Positions 37,395 through 47,086 are shown, counted from the first letter of the stretch. The stretch: 64,000 bases of DNA from Sphingobacterium puteale (GCF_003627955.1 NZ_RBWS01000001.1:310001-374000), one strand, 5' to 3'. Notes: generated from the letters alone by a model not told the origin. A program made the numbers and translations.

Positions 37395-38936
37395 CTACAT
37401 TAACTCCAGTACAATAACAGAAAACGCAGGAATATCAACCTCAATAGTTCCATCCACAATTTTTGCATCTTTATAAACCACAGGTGTAATCACCGTAGGT
37501 TTTTTAAATGAATTGTAATCTCTTAGATTCTTAGAAGTAAGGATCCGACCGGTGACTTTTGCCGCTTTGACCGAGCCAAGGTCCACGCGTACTTTATTTT
37601 TCCTTTTTGGATCTATATTCACTAAAGAAATATGTGTGCGCCCTTGTTTGTCTTGTGATGCAGAAACAGACACCGCCGGAATCTTTTCGTTATTAAATTC
37701 AAAATCTGTTGATTGAAGAGAAATGGGGATTAATTTCGCATCCTGATGCACCTTATACATTTCCATCACATGATAAGTGGGTGTTAGGATCATATTCTTA
37801 CCCTCGGTCAAAATAACAGCCTGCAAAACATTTACGGCTTGTGCCAGATTAGCCATTTTAACACGGCGGGCATGATTATTGAAAATATTCAACGTCATCC
37901 CCGCAATCATGGCATCACGCATCGTATTCTGCTGATAAAGGAAGCCGGGGTTTGTACCTGGTTCAACCTCATACCAGCCGCCCCACTCATCAACGATCAG
38001 GTCTACTTTTCCTTTTGGATCATACTTGTCCATAATGGCAATATTCTTTTCCACCAGTTCATTCATGAACCAAGCCGACTTCATCGTCCTAAAATATTGT
38101 TCTTCCGAATACTCGGTCGCTGATCCTTTCTTGTCCCAGTTGATCACGGCATAATGATGCAGACCCATACCCTTCATCAGACCACTCGGTATTTTCTTCA
38201 TTAAGGTCTCGGTCCAGTTGTAGTCTGCGCTATTGGCTCCAGAAGCAATTCGATATAAGCCGCTTCCATTTGTCCAATCCGACATAAATGTGGCGTATTT
38301 ACGGTAAATATCCGTGTAGTAATCAGCAGTCATGTTTCCACCACAGCCCCAGGCTTCGTTTCCCACACCCCAAAACTTTACCTTCCAAGGTTCTTGTCGA
38401 CCATTTTTTCGTCGCCAATCCGACATGGGGCTTTCTCCCTTAAAATTCACATATTGGACCCAGTCGGCAAGCTCTTGCACCTCACCGCTCCCCACATTAC
38501 CCGCCAGATAAGGTTCTGCACCAAGTAATTCACACATATTGAGAAAATCGTGTGTACCAAAGGAGTTATCCTCTGTCACTCCACCCCACCAATTATTAAC
38601 AATAGCAGGGCGCTGTGCTTTGGGGCCGACCCCGTCTTTCCAATGATAGGTATCCGCAAAACATCCCCCCGGCCAACGTAAATTGGGAATGTTCAAATTC
38701 TTAAGGGCTTCGATAACATCTTTCCGGACGCCATCAGCATGGGGAATCGAGTCATTTTTCTCACCGACATAAAATCCATCATAAATACAGCGCCCCAAAT
38801 GTTCGGCAAAATGTCCATAGATATGTCGGCTTATAATCTGCTCCTGCTGCGGCGTTTCTAATCTTACACTACTCTGTCCATACAGTAATCCAGTGGCCAG
38901 CGTAAAAGCAACGCCTAATTTTAATCTTAGTTTCAT
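37395..38936 (-). CDS. Secreted GH51 alpha-L-arabinofuranosidase (short form)
   Basis: A 513-residue GH51 enzyme of the bacterial AbfA type with an added signal peptide (ending LLYGQS). Motifs: HIYGHFAEHLGRCIYDGFYVG, NLRWPGGCFADTYHWKDGVGP, the acid/base Glu of FWGVGNEAWGCGG, the nucleophile Glu of LIVDEWGGWY, and a C-terminal sandwich. It hydrolyses terminal alpha-1,2, -1,3 or -1,5 arabinofuranosyl bonds in short oligosaccharides. It is 13 bp after the aldose epimerase gene. It differs clearly from the neighbouring long GH51 in architecture, so the two are not a recent duplication and probably split the substrates. Confidence 0.95.
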   Translation of the reverse strand: MKLRLKLGVAFTLATGLLYGQSSVRLETPQQEQIISRHIYGHFAEHLGRCIYDGFYVGEKNDSIPHADGVRKDVIEALKNLNIPNLRWPGGCFADTYHWKDGVGPKAQRPAIVNNWWGGVTEDNSFGTHDFLNMCELLGAEPYLAGNVGSGEVQELADWVQYVNFKGESPMSDWRRKNGRQEPWKVKFWGVGNEAWGCGGNMTADYYTDIYRKYATFMSDWTNGSGLYRIASGANSADYNWTETLMKKIPSGLMKGMGLHHYAVINWDKKGSATEYSEEQYFRTMKSAWFMNELVEKNIAIMDKYDPKGKVDLIVDEWGGWYEVEPGTNPGFLYQQNTMRDAMIAGMTLNIFNNHARRVKMANLAQAVNVLQAVILTEGKNMILTPTYHVMEMYKVHQDAKLIPISLQSTDFEFNNEKIPAVSVSASQDKQGRTHISLVNIDPKRKNKVRVDLGSVKAAKVTGRILTSKNLRDYNSFKKPTVITPVVYKDAKIVDGTIEVDIPAFSVIVLELM

Positions 38937-38949
38937 GATCTAAACTTCA

Positions 38950-40098
38950 TTATTTAACACGGAATCGGTAAGTTGTTTTTGAACTATATTTTTCTCCGGG
39001 TTTCAATACCGTTGATGCAAAATTGGGATGGTTCGGTGCGTCCGGAAAATGTTGTGTTTCCAGACAGAATGCCGAACGGAAGGGATAAACTTTTCCTTCT
39101 TTTCCTTTTGGATCTGAATCCTTCATAAAATTACCGCTGTAAAATTGCAGGCCGGGCTCTGTTGTGTAGACCTGCATTTCAATGCCCGTTTTCGAAGCAT
39201 ATACCGCAGCTACTTTCTGGAAACCATCCTTCTTGTTAAGTTCAAAATTATGATCATAGCCTTTTCCGATCTTCAATTGTGCATTTTCATCTTCAATATG
39301 GGCTCCCACAAGCTGTGGTTCTGTAAAATCAAATGCTGTACCTGCAACAGGCAAACTCTTTCCTGTCGGAATTAACGTATGATCAACCTCTGTTATCGCC
39401 TTTGCATCAATTTGAAGTTCATGATCTAAAATAGAAGAATCGCCGGCACCATTAAGATTAAAATAGGCGTGATTTGTCAGATTTAAAACAGTTTCTTTGT
39501 CCGTCGTTGCTAGATAATCAATGGCCAACCCACCATTTTCTTCGAGTGTGTAAGTAACCTCCATTTTGACTGTTCCGGGATAACCGGCCTCTTTATCGGG
39601 TGAGGTATACGCCAGTGTTATCGAGGTAGCCGTATGATTGATTACATCCCAGACTTTGTTGTATACGCCATTTGTCCCACCATGAAGCGAATTCTCACCA
39701 TCATTTTTTTCCAGGGAATAAGACTCCCCATTCAGAGTGAAAGAAGCTTTACCTATACGGTTACCATAACGTCCCACAATTGCTCCGTAAAAATTATTAT
39801 AGTTTTCCTTGTATTCCTTCGCTGAATCATAACCCAAAATTACATCCGTAACACCGCCGTCTTTATTCGGAACTTTTAATGTCACCAATCGCGCGCCATA
39901 ATTCGTGAGTGTGACAGCTAATTTATCATTCTTTAGTTGAAACAATTTAACCTCTTTACCATCAATCTGACTGTCGAAGGCCTGATTCGACGTAGAATCA
40001 GCCGAAGTTGCCGCTTGCTTATTTTGAGTCGAAGAGGACTGACATCCATACGCTAAAGAAGCACAAGTCAACAAACCAATAATAATTTTCTTATTCAT
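38950..40098 (-). CDS. galM: Aldose 1-epimerase (mutarotase), lipoprotein
   Basis: A 382-residue protein of the GalM family with a lipoprotein signal (CASLAYGC, Cys19) and a low-complexity linker before the domain. Family motifs: YGARLVTLKVPN, VVGRYGNRI-like block GAIVGRYGNRIGKASF, LTNHAYFNLNG with the catalytic His, and CLETQHFPDAPNHP with the catalytic Glu. It interconverts alpha and beta anomers; in this operon the substrate is probably L-arabinose released in the periplasm by the arabinofuranosidases, so that the symporter or isomerase gets the right anomer. The lipoprotein location supports this and is a difference from cytoplasmic GalM. It starts 95 bp after the symporter gene, which holds a short hairpin at 40137-40155. 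Confidence 0.92.
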   Translation of the reverse strand: MNKKIIIGLLTCASLAYGCQSSSTQNKQAATSADSTSNQAFDSQIDGKEVKLFQLKNDKLAVTLTNYGARLVTLKVPNKDGGVTDVILGYDSAKEYKENYNNFYGAIVGRYGNRIGKASFTLNGESYSLEKNDGENSLHGGTNGVYNKVWDVINHTATSITLAYTSPDKEAGYPGTVKMEVTYTLEENGGLAIDYLATTDKETVLNLTNHAYFNLNGAGDSSILDHELQIDAKAITEVDHTLIPTGKSLPVAGTAFDFTEPQLVGAHIEDENAQLKIGKGYDHNFELNKKDGFQKVAAVYASKTGIEMQVYTTEPGLQFYSGNFMKDSDPKGKEGKVYPFRSAFCLETQHFPDAPNHPNFASTVLKPGEKYSSKTTYRFRVK

Positions 40099-40136
40099 CT
40101 GTATTTAAGTTTTTATTCCATCATCCAAGATGGAGT

Positions 40137-40155
40137 TTCCTAGTTACATTAGGAA
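40137..40155 (-). other. Small intercistronic hairpin
   Basis: Inverted repeat TTCCTA/TAGGAA with a 7-nt loop, between the symporter and galM genes. It has no U-tract. It could tune message stability along the arabinose operon; weak evidence. Confidence 0.25.
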
Positions 40156-40193
40156 GGGTTCATAATAATTTCTAGCATTCAAAAGTGGCCATT

Positions 40194-41894
40194 TTACCAA
40201 AAACGAACATAAATCGCGGTCACCAACAATAAGGTTACAACAATTAATGCCAATACGGATGGTTCAACCTTGAACATCGATTTATCCAAGACAAAAGCTT
40301 TTGGATTAATTTTTGGCCCAAATAAGCTTACGCCTATCATGGCTATCATGGTAAAAACAAACGCCAGTCCCATACAGATCTGGAATGGAATCTCATAAAC
40401 CCCAGCTTTATTTGGATAAGCTGTATAGATCCATGTTTCCGGTCCGAAAACTTTTGTTGCAAACTCGTTAAAAAATACGGACAAAGCAAAGCCCGTGACA
40501 AGCCCTGTAATGGCGGCAGCCCCCGTCGTTCTTTTCCAAAACATGCCCAATAAAAACATCGCAAAAACACCAGGGCTGATAAATCCAGTATATTTCTGGA
40601 TAAAAGTAAACCCGCCGGCGCCACCGATGCCCAAAGCATCATTCCAGGTAAACAATACGGAAAGTAAAATAGAGATAACAATAGTTATCTTGCCAACCCA
40701 TACCATTTTTGCTTCGCTCGCATCTTTATTGATATATTTTTTAAAGATATCCAATGTAAAGATTGTTGCAATACTGTTGGCCTTTCCGGCCAATCCCGCC
40801 ACAATAGCAGCTGTAAGTGCTGCCAGCGCAAGCCCCTTCATGCCATTTGGCAGATAACCCAATATCGCCGAATAAGCATTATCGGCATGAAACACACCTC
40901 CCGGAGCCATTTCCTGTTGCAAGGCTCCATTTTTATATAACACATAAGCAGCAATCCCCGGTAGCATCACGATAATTGGCATAAACAATTTAAGAAAACC
41001 GGCAAAAAGAATTCCAGTACGCGCCGTTTTTAAATCAGCTCCCAAAGCTCGCTGCGTGATATATTGATTACAGCCCCAGTAATTTAGGTTGACAATCCAG
41101 ATTCCTGCAAGATACATCCCTATTCCTGGCAACATCAGATACTTATTAATTTCTTCCTGACTAGCCCCCGGCCCAGGTTTGGAAACAAACAAATTAAAGT
41201 GTTCCGGCGAATCTTCCATCAACTTATTAAAACCAGCCAATACATCCTTGCCTAATCCAAAATGCTCACTTACTAAAGTTAACGCAACATACGTTGTAGC
41301 AATACCACCAATAATCAGTACCACAACTTGGATAACATCCGTAAAACCGATCACCCGCATTCCTCCCAATGTGATAACCACAGCAAACACGGCCAAAGCC
41401 ACCGTGATCGTATGGAAGCTATCTCCACCACCTGCCATACTAGAAATGGCAATGGCTCCTAAATATAGAATCGACGTCAGGTTGACAAATACATACAAAA
41501 ACAGCCAAAAAATAGCCATGATAAGGCTTGTTGTTTCATTGTATCGGTTATTTAAAAACTGTGGCATGGTGAAAATCTTATTTTTTAGATACACCGGGAT
41601 AAACCAAACCGCAACAATGATAAGCGCCACCGCAGCAATAAGTTCATACGCTGCTACAGCAATTCCAACTTCAAATCCATTACCGCTCATTCCTATAAAC
41701 TGCTCCGCAGAAATATTGGATGCAATCAATGAGGAGCCGATCGCCCACCAGGTCAGTGACCCTTCCGCCAAAAAATAATCCTTGCTGCTGCTTAGACTAT
41801 TCGTCTTCTTGCGATAAATCCAGTAGCCATAGCCTGCCACGATAAAGAAGTAAATCACGAATATAACGTAATCTACCGTTGCAAATTTTTCCAT
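40194..41894 (-). CDS. Sodium-solute symporter (SSS family), probable arabinose transporter
   Basis: A 566-residue inner-membrane protein with about 14 hydrophobic segments, matching the SSS/SLC5 family: the N-terminal FATVDYVIFVIYFFIVAGYG, the conserved GSSLIASNISAEQFIGMSG, and the late TAAIVAGLAGKANSIATIFTLDIF block with sodium-site residues. It imports a sugar with sodium. The start at 41894 (ATG, MEKFATVDY) is preferred over a TTG three codons upstream. The position right after araA and under the presumed AraR promoter points to L-arabinose as substrate, an inference since many sequence relatives carry glucose, galactose or sialic acid. A 13-bp stem hairpin sits between araA and this gene. 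Confidence 0.9.
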   Translation of the reverse strand: MEKFATVDYVIFVIYFFIVAGYGYWIYRKKTNSLSSSKDYFLAEGSLTWWAIGSSLIASNISAEQFIGMSGNGFEVGIAVAAYELIAAVALIIVAVWFIPVYLKNKIFTMPQFLNNRYNETTSLIMAIFWLFLYVFVNLTSILYLGAIAISSMAGGGDSFHTITVALAVFAVVITLGGMRVIGFTDVIQVVVLIIGGIATTYVALTLVSEHFGLGKDVLAGFNKLMEDSPEHFNLFVSKPGPGASQEEINKYLMLPGIGMYLAGIWIVNLNYWGCNQYITQRALGADLKTARTGILFAGFLKLFMPIIVMLPGIAAYVLYKNGALQQEMAPGGVFHADNAYSAILGYLPNGMKGLALAALTAAIVAGLAGKANSIATIFTLDIFKKYINKDASEAKMVWVGKITIVISILLSVLFTWNDALGIGGAGGFTFIQKYTGFISPGVFAMFLLGMFWKRTTGAAAITGLVTGFALSVFFNEFATKVFGPETWIYTAYPNKAGVYEIPFQICMGLAFVFTMIAMIGVSLFGPKINPKAFVLDKSMFKVEPSVLALIVVTLLLVTAIYVRFW

Positions 41895-41920
41895 ATTTTC
41901 CAAATTGGTTATTTATCAAA

Positions 41921-41962
41921 TAAGCCATTTATGCCCCGAAGATTGGGTACATAAATGGCTTA
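41921..41962 (-). other. Long intercistronic hairpin between araA and the symporter gene
   Basis: Perfect 13-bp inverted repeat, arms 41921-41933 (TAAGCCATTTATG) and 41950-41962, with a 16-nt loop that can add a CCC/GGG pair. It begins 7 bases after the araA stop. No U-tract follows on the minus strand, so an RNA-processing or partial-termination role is as likely as a terminator. Confidence 0.55.
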
Positions 41963-41969
41963 CAAACTA

Positions 41970-43472
41970 TTACTTACTCAGTAAATAATAAAGTTCATTC
42001 CATTTCAATTGATCTTCGAGGTTTGCAACCGTAGTCTTCTCATCAATCAACACATATTCTAACCCTGCTATGCGCGCAAAATCTTCAAGATATTCAGGTG
42101 TCAAACTCAAGCTATAAGCGGTATGGTGAGCACCGCCAGCAACGATCCAGGCACTACAACCTGTTTTCATATCTGGAAGCGGTTTCCATAATACCCGGGC
42201 AACTGGAAGTTTTGGTAACTCTTCTTCGACAGAAACCCCTTCAACCTTATTGACGATCAATCGAAAACGTGTCCCCATATCAACCAGCGAAGCATTGAGT
42301 GCATCTCCGCTCTGCCCGTTAAAGACGAGACGAGCCGGATCCGCTTTGCCGCCTATTCCCAATGGATGTACCTCAATTCGCGGTTTGTCAGTAGCCAAGG
42401 CTGGATCGACTTCCAACATGTGTGAACCCAAAACCATGGCATTTTGCGGATCAAAATGATAGGTATAGTCCTCCATAAATGCTGTCGTTCCTGCCAGACC
42501 AGCTCCCATGACTTTACATGCTCTGACCAAGGCCGGCGTTTTCCAGTCCCCCTCACCGGCAAAACCGTATCCTTCGGCCATTAAGCGCTGTACCGCCAAG
42601 CCCGGAAGCTGCACCATGCCATGCAGGTCTTCGAAAGTATCTGTAAAACCTTTAAAATTGCCTTGCGCTAAGAATTTGCGTAACCCGATTTCAATTTTAG
42701 CAGCTTCAATCAGATTGTCATGAAATTCACCACCGACCTTTACGTTTTCTGCCAGTTCATACGTAGCTTCATACTCGGTCAATAAAGCCTCTATTTCTTC
42801 ATTAGTGCTCGCGTTAATAACCTGAACCAAATCACCAATGGCATAGGTATTTACAGAAAAACCAAATTGAGATTCCGCTTCCACCTTGTCGCCATCCGTA
42901 ACAGCTACATAACGCATATTGTCGCCGAACCGCGCAAATTTGGCGCCTTGCCAGTCATGCCAGCCTGCTGCGGCACGTGACCATACATTAATACGCTCCA
43001 ATACTTCAGGGTCTTGCCAATGTCCGGTCACCACTTTACGGCCTATTTTCAATCGGCTTACAATGTGGCCAAATTCACGGTCGCCATGTGCGCTTTGATT
43101 GAGATTCATAAAATCCATGTCAATACTGCTCCAAGGAATATCCTGATTATACTGGGTATGTAAATGCAATAATGGTTTTTGTAAAGCTTTTAATCCTCTG
43201 ATCCACATTTTAGCAGGCGAGAATGTATGCATCCATGTAATGATACCGATACAATTTTTTTCGCTATTGGCAGCTGTTAACGTTGCATAAATTTCATCTG
43301 TATTTTTGACGATCGGTTTATATCTCACTGCCACAGGAATCACCGTATGTGCATTTAAATAGTTTGCGATTTCCTCGGCATGTATTGCAACTTGGCGTAA
43401 GGTCTCTTCTCCATATAGATCTTGGCTTCCAACGATAAACCAGACCTCAAGTTCTTTTAAATTAATATTCAT
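41970..43472 (-). CDS. araA: L-arabinose isomerase
   Basis: A 500-residue cytoplasmic enzyme, the normal family length, that converts L-arabinose to L-ribulose. Hallmarks: [20 protein letters not shown] at the N-terminus, [29 protein letters not shown], the [14 protein letters not shown] region, EDYTYHF with a metal ligand Glu, [10 protein letters not shown] with His, and GGAHHTAYS near the C-terminus. The four metal-ligand positions (two Glu, two His) seem present. It follows araD by 44 bp. The araB-araD-araA order is unlike the E. coli araBAD order, but both are common. The assignment is certain at family level. Confidence 0.98.
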   Translation of the reverse strand: MNINLKELEVWFIVGSQDLYGEETLRQVAIHAEEIANYLNAHTVIPVAVRYKPIVKNTDEIYATLTAANSEKNCIGIITWMHTFSPAKMWIRGLKALQKPLLHLHTQYNQDIPWSSIDMDFMNLNQSAHGDREFGHIVSRLKIGRKVVTGHWQDPEVLERINVWSRAAAGWHDWQGAKFARFGDNMRYVAVTDGDKVEAESQFGFSVNTYAIGDLVQVINASTNEEIEALLTEYEATYELAENVKVGGEFHDNLIEAAKIEIGLRKFLAQGNFKGFTDTFEDLHGMVQLPGLAVQRLMAEGYGFAGEGDWKTPALVRACKVMGAGLAGTTAFMEDYTYHFDPQNAMVLGSHMLEVDPALATDKPRIEVHPLGIGGKADPARLVFNGQSGDALNASLVDMGTRFRLIVNKVEGVSVEEELPKLPVARVLWKPLPDMKTGCSAWIVAGGAHHTAYSLSLTPEYLEDFARIAGLEYVLIDEKTTVANLEDQLKWNELYYLLSK

Positions 43473-43516
43473 TTTTAAATAGTAGTTTTTTTGCTATTGT
43501 TTTTTATCATCACGAA

Positions 43517-44209
43517 TTACTGACCATAGTAGGCATTGGTTCCATGCTTCCTTTCATAATGTTTTTTGATTAATGCGGACTTTAACCTCGGCGCATTGGG
43601 GTTAATCTGCTCTGTCAACAAAGCCATCTTGGCAACTTGTTCCAGTACCGCGCTATTATAAACAGACTTCATTCCATTTTTACCCCAGGCAAAAGGCGCG
43701 TGGTTGCCAACTAGAATCATTTCCACTTCTTTATAATCAAGCTTATTTTCGGTAAAGTGATTGATAATCTGAAAACCGGTTTCATGCTCGTAGTTTCCGG
43801 CGATCATCTCATCACTCATGGGTGGAGCACAGGGAATATCTGTTGTTAAATGATCGGCATGTGTCGTTCCGAAAATCGGAATATCGCGTTGACTTTGCGC
43901 CCATGCTGTCGCATAAGTTGAATGCGTATGTGTAATACCGCCAATTTCTTTCCAGTGTTTATATAAAACAGCATGCGTTTTTGTATCCGATGAAGGTCTA
44001 AGATCTCCTTCAACCACATTACCGTCAAAATCAACAATGACCATTTGCTCGGGAGAAAGCTCCTCATAAGGTACCCCACTGGGTTTAATGGCAAAAACTT
44101 CATGCTGCCGGTCCACAACACTGACATTTCCAAATGTGAAAAGTACAAGACCCAATTGGGGCAGTTGCATATTGCAACGGTATGCTTCTTCTTTAATTGA
44201 ATTATACAT
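43517..44209 (-). CDS. araD: L-ribulose-5-phosphate 4-epimerase
   Basis: A 230-residue class II aldolase/epimerase of normal length. It converts L-ribulose 5-phosphate into D-xylulose 5-phosphate, which enters the pentose phosphate pathway. Visible motifs are FTFGNVSVVDRQ near residue 25, IKPSGVPYEEL, the zinc ligands in THTHSTYATAWAQ, the TTHADHLTTDIPC block, and GNHAPFAWG with the third His. The gene starts 16 bp after araB. I see no defects. AraD is preferred over the related UlaF or SgbE because araA and araB flank it. Confidence 0.96.
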   Translation of the reverse strand: MYNSIKEEAYRCNMQLPQLGLVLFTFGNVSVVDRQHEVFAIKPSGVPYEELSPEQMVIVDFDGNVVEGDLRPSSDTKTHAVLYKHWKEIGGITHTHSTYATAWAQSQRDIPIFGTTHADHLTTDIPCAPPMSDEMIAGNYEHETGFQIINHFTENKLDYKEVEMILVGNHAPFAWGKNGMKSVYNSAVLEQVAKMALLTEQINPNAPRLKSALIKKHYERKHGTNAYYGQ

Positions 44210-44225
44210 AATAAATATTCATCGA

Positions 44226-45914
44226 TTAAACAGTAATGGCTAACGATTCTTTCCCTTCGATGAAAGCTCCGAGCGCCTTGTAGCGTTCATAACGTTCAGC
44301 ATAGATTGGCACCCACTTTTCTTCGGGTACATAGGTACATTCGAAACCTTGCCCCATGGTTTTCATGGCATCCTCAACACGGTCATACAACCCCGCCGCA
44401 GTAGCCGCGAACATTGCCGCACCGATGGCACAAGTTTGCTCACTCTTGTGTATACGAATTGGCATGTTCATGACATTAGCCATCATCTGCATAATAAAAG
44501 GGGATTTTTTGGCTACGCCACCAAGACCGATCAGCCCTTTAACAGGAATTCCCTGATCAACAAAACGGTCCACAATGGCTTTTGCTCCGAAACAGGTTGC
44601 TTCAACAATAGCTCTAAATATCCGTGGCGCATCGGTTCCTAAATGCAATCCTGTAATTGCACCCTTCAATGATTGATCCGCATCAGGTGTTCTTCGACCA
44701 TTCAACCAATCTATCGCCAACTCCGAAGTTGCGGTCACTGACAACTCCGCTGCCTTTTTACTCAAACTGACCAACAATGTCTCTTCCAAACCATTCACAA
44801 CTTGCTCACGAACGTCATCATTCAGACCTTCTACATCTTGTAACGCCTGTTTAGCAGGCCATAACAAGACCTGTTTCAACCAAGCATAAGCATCGCCAAA
44901 GGCGGATTGCCCAGCTTCCATACCGATCATTCCCGGAATGATCGAACCATCCACCTGACCGCAGATTCCCTTCACAAGTGTATCTTGAACCTCTTCTTTT
45001 GGTGCAACAAGCATATCACAAGTCGATGTGCCCATGACTTTACTGAGGTAATAAGGTTCGATCTGTCCACCCACAGCCCCCATGTGACAATCAAAAGCAC
45101 CGATACCAACTATCACCGATGTCGAAAGCCCCAAACGTTCGGCCCATTCCGTTGAGAGATTCCCTGCAGGTTTATCTGCCGTATAAGTTTCTGAAAATAA
45201 ACGATCCACAACACCATCCAATAGCGGGTCAATATCCGTAAAGAAAGCATTTGGAGGCAGGCCACCGAATGCTGCCGCCCAGAGAGACTTATGCCCGGCA
45301 GAACATACACCCCGCTTAATCGCAGATGCATGCGTGCCTCCCGTCAATAAGAAAGGAATATAATCACAATGCTCAACCCAGCTAAATGTCGCTTTACGAA
45401 CTTGCCCGTCAACTCTAAAAATATGAAGTAACTTAGCCCAAAACCATTCCGAAGAATAAACACCACCAACGTATTTCAAATAATCAACAGCGCTTGTTTC
45501 GTTGTAGTCATTGATTTCCTTGGCTTCCTTAACGGCGGTATGATCTTTCCACAGGACAAACATCGCATTCGGATTATCCTTAAATTCATCCAGCAAAGCC
45601 AAAGGAACCCCTTGCTCATTGACAGCAATAGGGGTTGATCCGGTGGTATCTACCGAAATTGCTCTTACGGCCTGTCCAATATTCGCTATTCCCGATTTTT
45701 GTAAACAATCCTTTACTGTCGCCTCCAGACCTTCGATGTAATCTAAGGGATGTTGTCTAAACTGACTGGATGCAGCATCGCAGTATTCCCCTCTTTTCCA
45801 TCGTGGATAATAAAATACTGAAGATGATATTTCTTCTCCATTAATCGCATCGACCAATACAGAACGGACCGAATCGCTTCCGTAATCTATCCCGATGACA
45901 TATGATTCATTCAT
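44226..45914 (-). CDS. araB: Ribulokinase
   Basis: A 562-residue FGGY-family kinase that phosphorylates L-ribulose with ATP. The N-terminal nucleotide-binding motif is VIGIDYGSDSVRSVLVDA, and further family blocks are RAISVDTTGSTPIAV, FVLWKDHTAVKEAKEIN, GIGAFDCHMGAVGGQIEPYY and the second ATPase motif LIGLGGVAKKSPFIMQMMAN. The GSDSVR form is diagnostic for AraB rather than other FGGY kinases. The start at 45914 (MNESYVIGIDYG) is chosen; the frame continues 14 codons upstream, but those residues have no counterpart in the family. It is the first gene of the arabinose operon, downstream of a promoter with an overlapping palindrome. Confidence 0.97.
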   Translation of the reverse strand: MNESYVIGIDYGSDSVRSVLVDAINGEEISSSVFYYPRWKRGEYCDAASSQFRQHPLDYIEGLEATVKDCLQKSGIANIGQAVRAISVDTTGSTPIAVNEQGVPLALLDEFKDNPNAMFVLWKDHTAVKEAKEINDYNETSAVDYLKYVGGVYSSEWFWAKLLHIFRVDGQVRKATFSWVEHCDYIPFLLTGGTHASAIKRGVCSAGHKSLWAAAFGGLPPNAFFTDIDPLLDGVVDRLFSETYTADKPAGNLSTEWAERLGLSTSVIVGIGAFDCHMGAVGGQIEPYYLSKVMGTSTCDMLVAPKEEVQDTLVKGICGQVDGSIIPGMIGMEAGQSAFGDAYAWLKQVLLWPAKQALQDVEGLNDDVREQVVNGLEETLLVSLSKKAAELSVTATSELAIDWLNGRRTPDADQSLKGAITGLHLGTDAPRIFRAIVEATCFGAKAIVDRFVDQGIPVKGLIGLGGVAKKSPFIMQMMANVMNMPIRIHKSEQTCAIGAAMFAATAAGLYDRVEDAMKTMGQGFECTYVPEEKWVPIYAERYERYKALGAFIEGKESLAITV

Positions 45915-45976
45915 TTTTGCTGAATTTGGTTTATAACTTATAATTGTTTCAAACATTATTTTTCAATGCCCTCAAT

Positions 45977-46010
45977 CGAAGATAAGCATTCTAAAATAAT
46001 TAGTGTCAAA
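45977..46010 (-). promoter_or_regulatory. Predicted promoter of the araB operon
   Basis: Read on the minus strand, TTTG (46007-46010) is followed after 22 bases by TATCTTCG (45977-45984), a near match to the Bacteroidota TTTG-N19-21-TAnnTTTG promoter. It leaves a leader of about 60 nt before araB. One mismatch in the -7 box and a slightly long spacer limit confidence. Confidence 0.5.
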
Positions 46011-46023
46011 TAAACATTTATTT
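46008..46023. promoter_or_regulatory. Candidate AraR operator palindrome
   Basis: AAATAAACATTTATTT is a near-perfect palindrome (only the two central bases break symmetry). It overlaps the predicted -33 box of the araB promoter, as expected for a repressor site, and lies in the araB-araR intergenic region. Low complexity AT sequence can produce such palindromes by chance. Confidence 0.35.
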
Positions 46024-46175
46024 TTTTGAATTTGAAAGAAAATTTTCATATTTAAAAAAATGAATTAACTTCATCCCGTTAATCATGATGAGTTTAAATG
46101 CCTGTGTATGTTGTATTGAAACATTTTTAAATCAGTTACCGACCAAGTATTGTATTTATTTTTAGCTAGTCACTA

Positions 46176-46183
46176 TAGTTTTG
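46176..46183 (+). promoter_or_regulatory. Predicted -7 element for araR
   Basis: TAGTTTTG matches TAnnTTTG exactly, 49 bases before the araR ATG. The best upstream TTG (46150-46152) is 23 bases away, slightly too far, so the -33 box is uncertain. A purine-rich GGGAGGAAG follows at about 46195 but lies far from the start codon. Confidence 0.45.
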
Positions 46184-46232
46184 ATCATGAAAACGGGAGG
46201 AAGTCAAAAAAAGAGATAAAAAACAATAGACA

Positions 46233-46937
46233 ATGGAATATTATAAAAAAGATTCAGGGATTCTTTTAGCTGTAGACTGTATTATATTTGGCTTCAATGG
46301 GGAATCCCTAGAAGTATTGTTGATTAAGCGTGATTTTGAACCTGAAAGAAATAAATGGAGTTTGATGGGTGGTTTTGTTCAACCCAACGAAAGTCCAGAA
46401 GAATCTGCCAGTCGGGTGTTGAAAAAATTAACCGGTCTTGAAAATGTCTATATGGAGCAATGCAGTGTCTTCGGCGAACCCAAGCGCGAGCCTAATGACC
46501 GAGTGATAAGTATCTGCTATTTTGCATTGATCGACACCCAACAGTATAAGCATATCCTGAGCGACGATTATGAAGCAAAATGGTTTCCATTACAGCAGCA
46601 TCCTACACTGATATTCGATCACGAGCAAATGATAGCATCGGCACAACACCGCCTACGTATGAAAGCAGCACTATATCCTATTTTGTTCGAACTGCTACCG
46701 GAAAAATTCACGATTCCGCAAATCGCAGCCTTATATGAAGGTGTCTATAATATCGAGCTTGACAAGCGCAACTTTAGTCGAAAACTACTCTCATCAGGCT
46801 TAATCATCAAACTACAGGAAAAAGACAAAGAAAATTCCAAAAAGGGGGCTTTCTATTTTAAGCTAAATACAGCGATCTATAAAGAGAAAATTATGTCATT
46901 TCTCCGTTATCTGCCCAGCTGGGGCCTCGAAACATAA
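46233..46937 (+). CDS. araR: AraR: Nudix-fold arabinose-responsive transcriptional regulator
   Basis: A 234-residue protein of the NrtR/AraR family. Residues about 1-145 form a Nudix-like domain (VDCIIFGFNGESLEVLLIKR, WSLMGGFVQPNE) and about 150-234 a winged helix (FTIPQIAALYEGVYNI, FSRKLLSSGLI). The Nudix box is degenerate: after GGFVQPNE the expected REUxEExGU is RVLKKLTGL, so the metal-binding glutamates are lost and hydrolysis is unlikely. This is the pattern of the arabinose sensor AraR (BT0354) described in Bacteroides thetaiotaomicron, which binds L-arabinose and controls arabinose genes. It is divergent from araB with 318 bp between starts. The gap contains the promoters and palindrome listed and otherwise no feature I recognise. 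Regulator confident; ligand inferred from context. Confidence 0.92.
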   Translation: MEYYKKDSGILLAVDCIIFGFNGESLEVLLIKRDFEPERNKWSLMGGFVQPNESPEESASRVLKKLTGLENVYMEQCSVFGEPKREPNDRVISICYFALIDTQQYKHILSDDYEAKWFPLQQHPTLIFDHEQMIASAQHRLRMKAALYPILFELLPEKFTIPQIAALYEGVYNIELDKRNFSRKLLSSGLIIKLQEKDKENSKKGAFYFKLNTAIYKEKIMSFLRYLPSWGLET

Positions 46938-47032
46938 AGATATCTATCAAAAGAATAGACTATAATCGGAATATATTTCACTTTCAATTTTCGTTTTTTC
47001 AATATTTCCTTATATTTATCACAGGCATATGC

Positions 47033-47040
47033 TAGCTTTG
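47033..47040 (+). promoter_or_regulatory. Predicted -7 element for the coiled-coil membrane protein gene
   Basis: TAGCTTTG is an exact TAnnTTTG match 46 bases before the ATG. No good TTTG is found at the -33 distance, so only the -7 box supports this call. Confidence 0.45.
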
Positions 47041-47086
47041 TAGCTGGAATATTCTGATTAAACTTATTATAATAACGATAGACAAC

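Noticed and set aside
41179..41778. 199-codon plus-strand ORF opposite the symporter gene
   Set aside because: It is the antisense shadow of a well-supported membrane protein, with composition typical of reversed hydrophobic codons and no family features.
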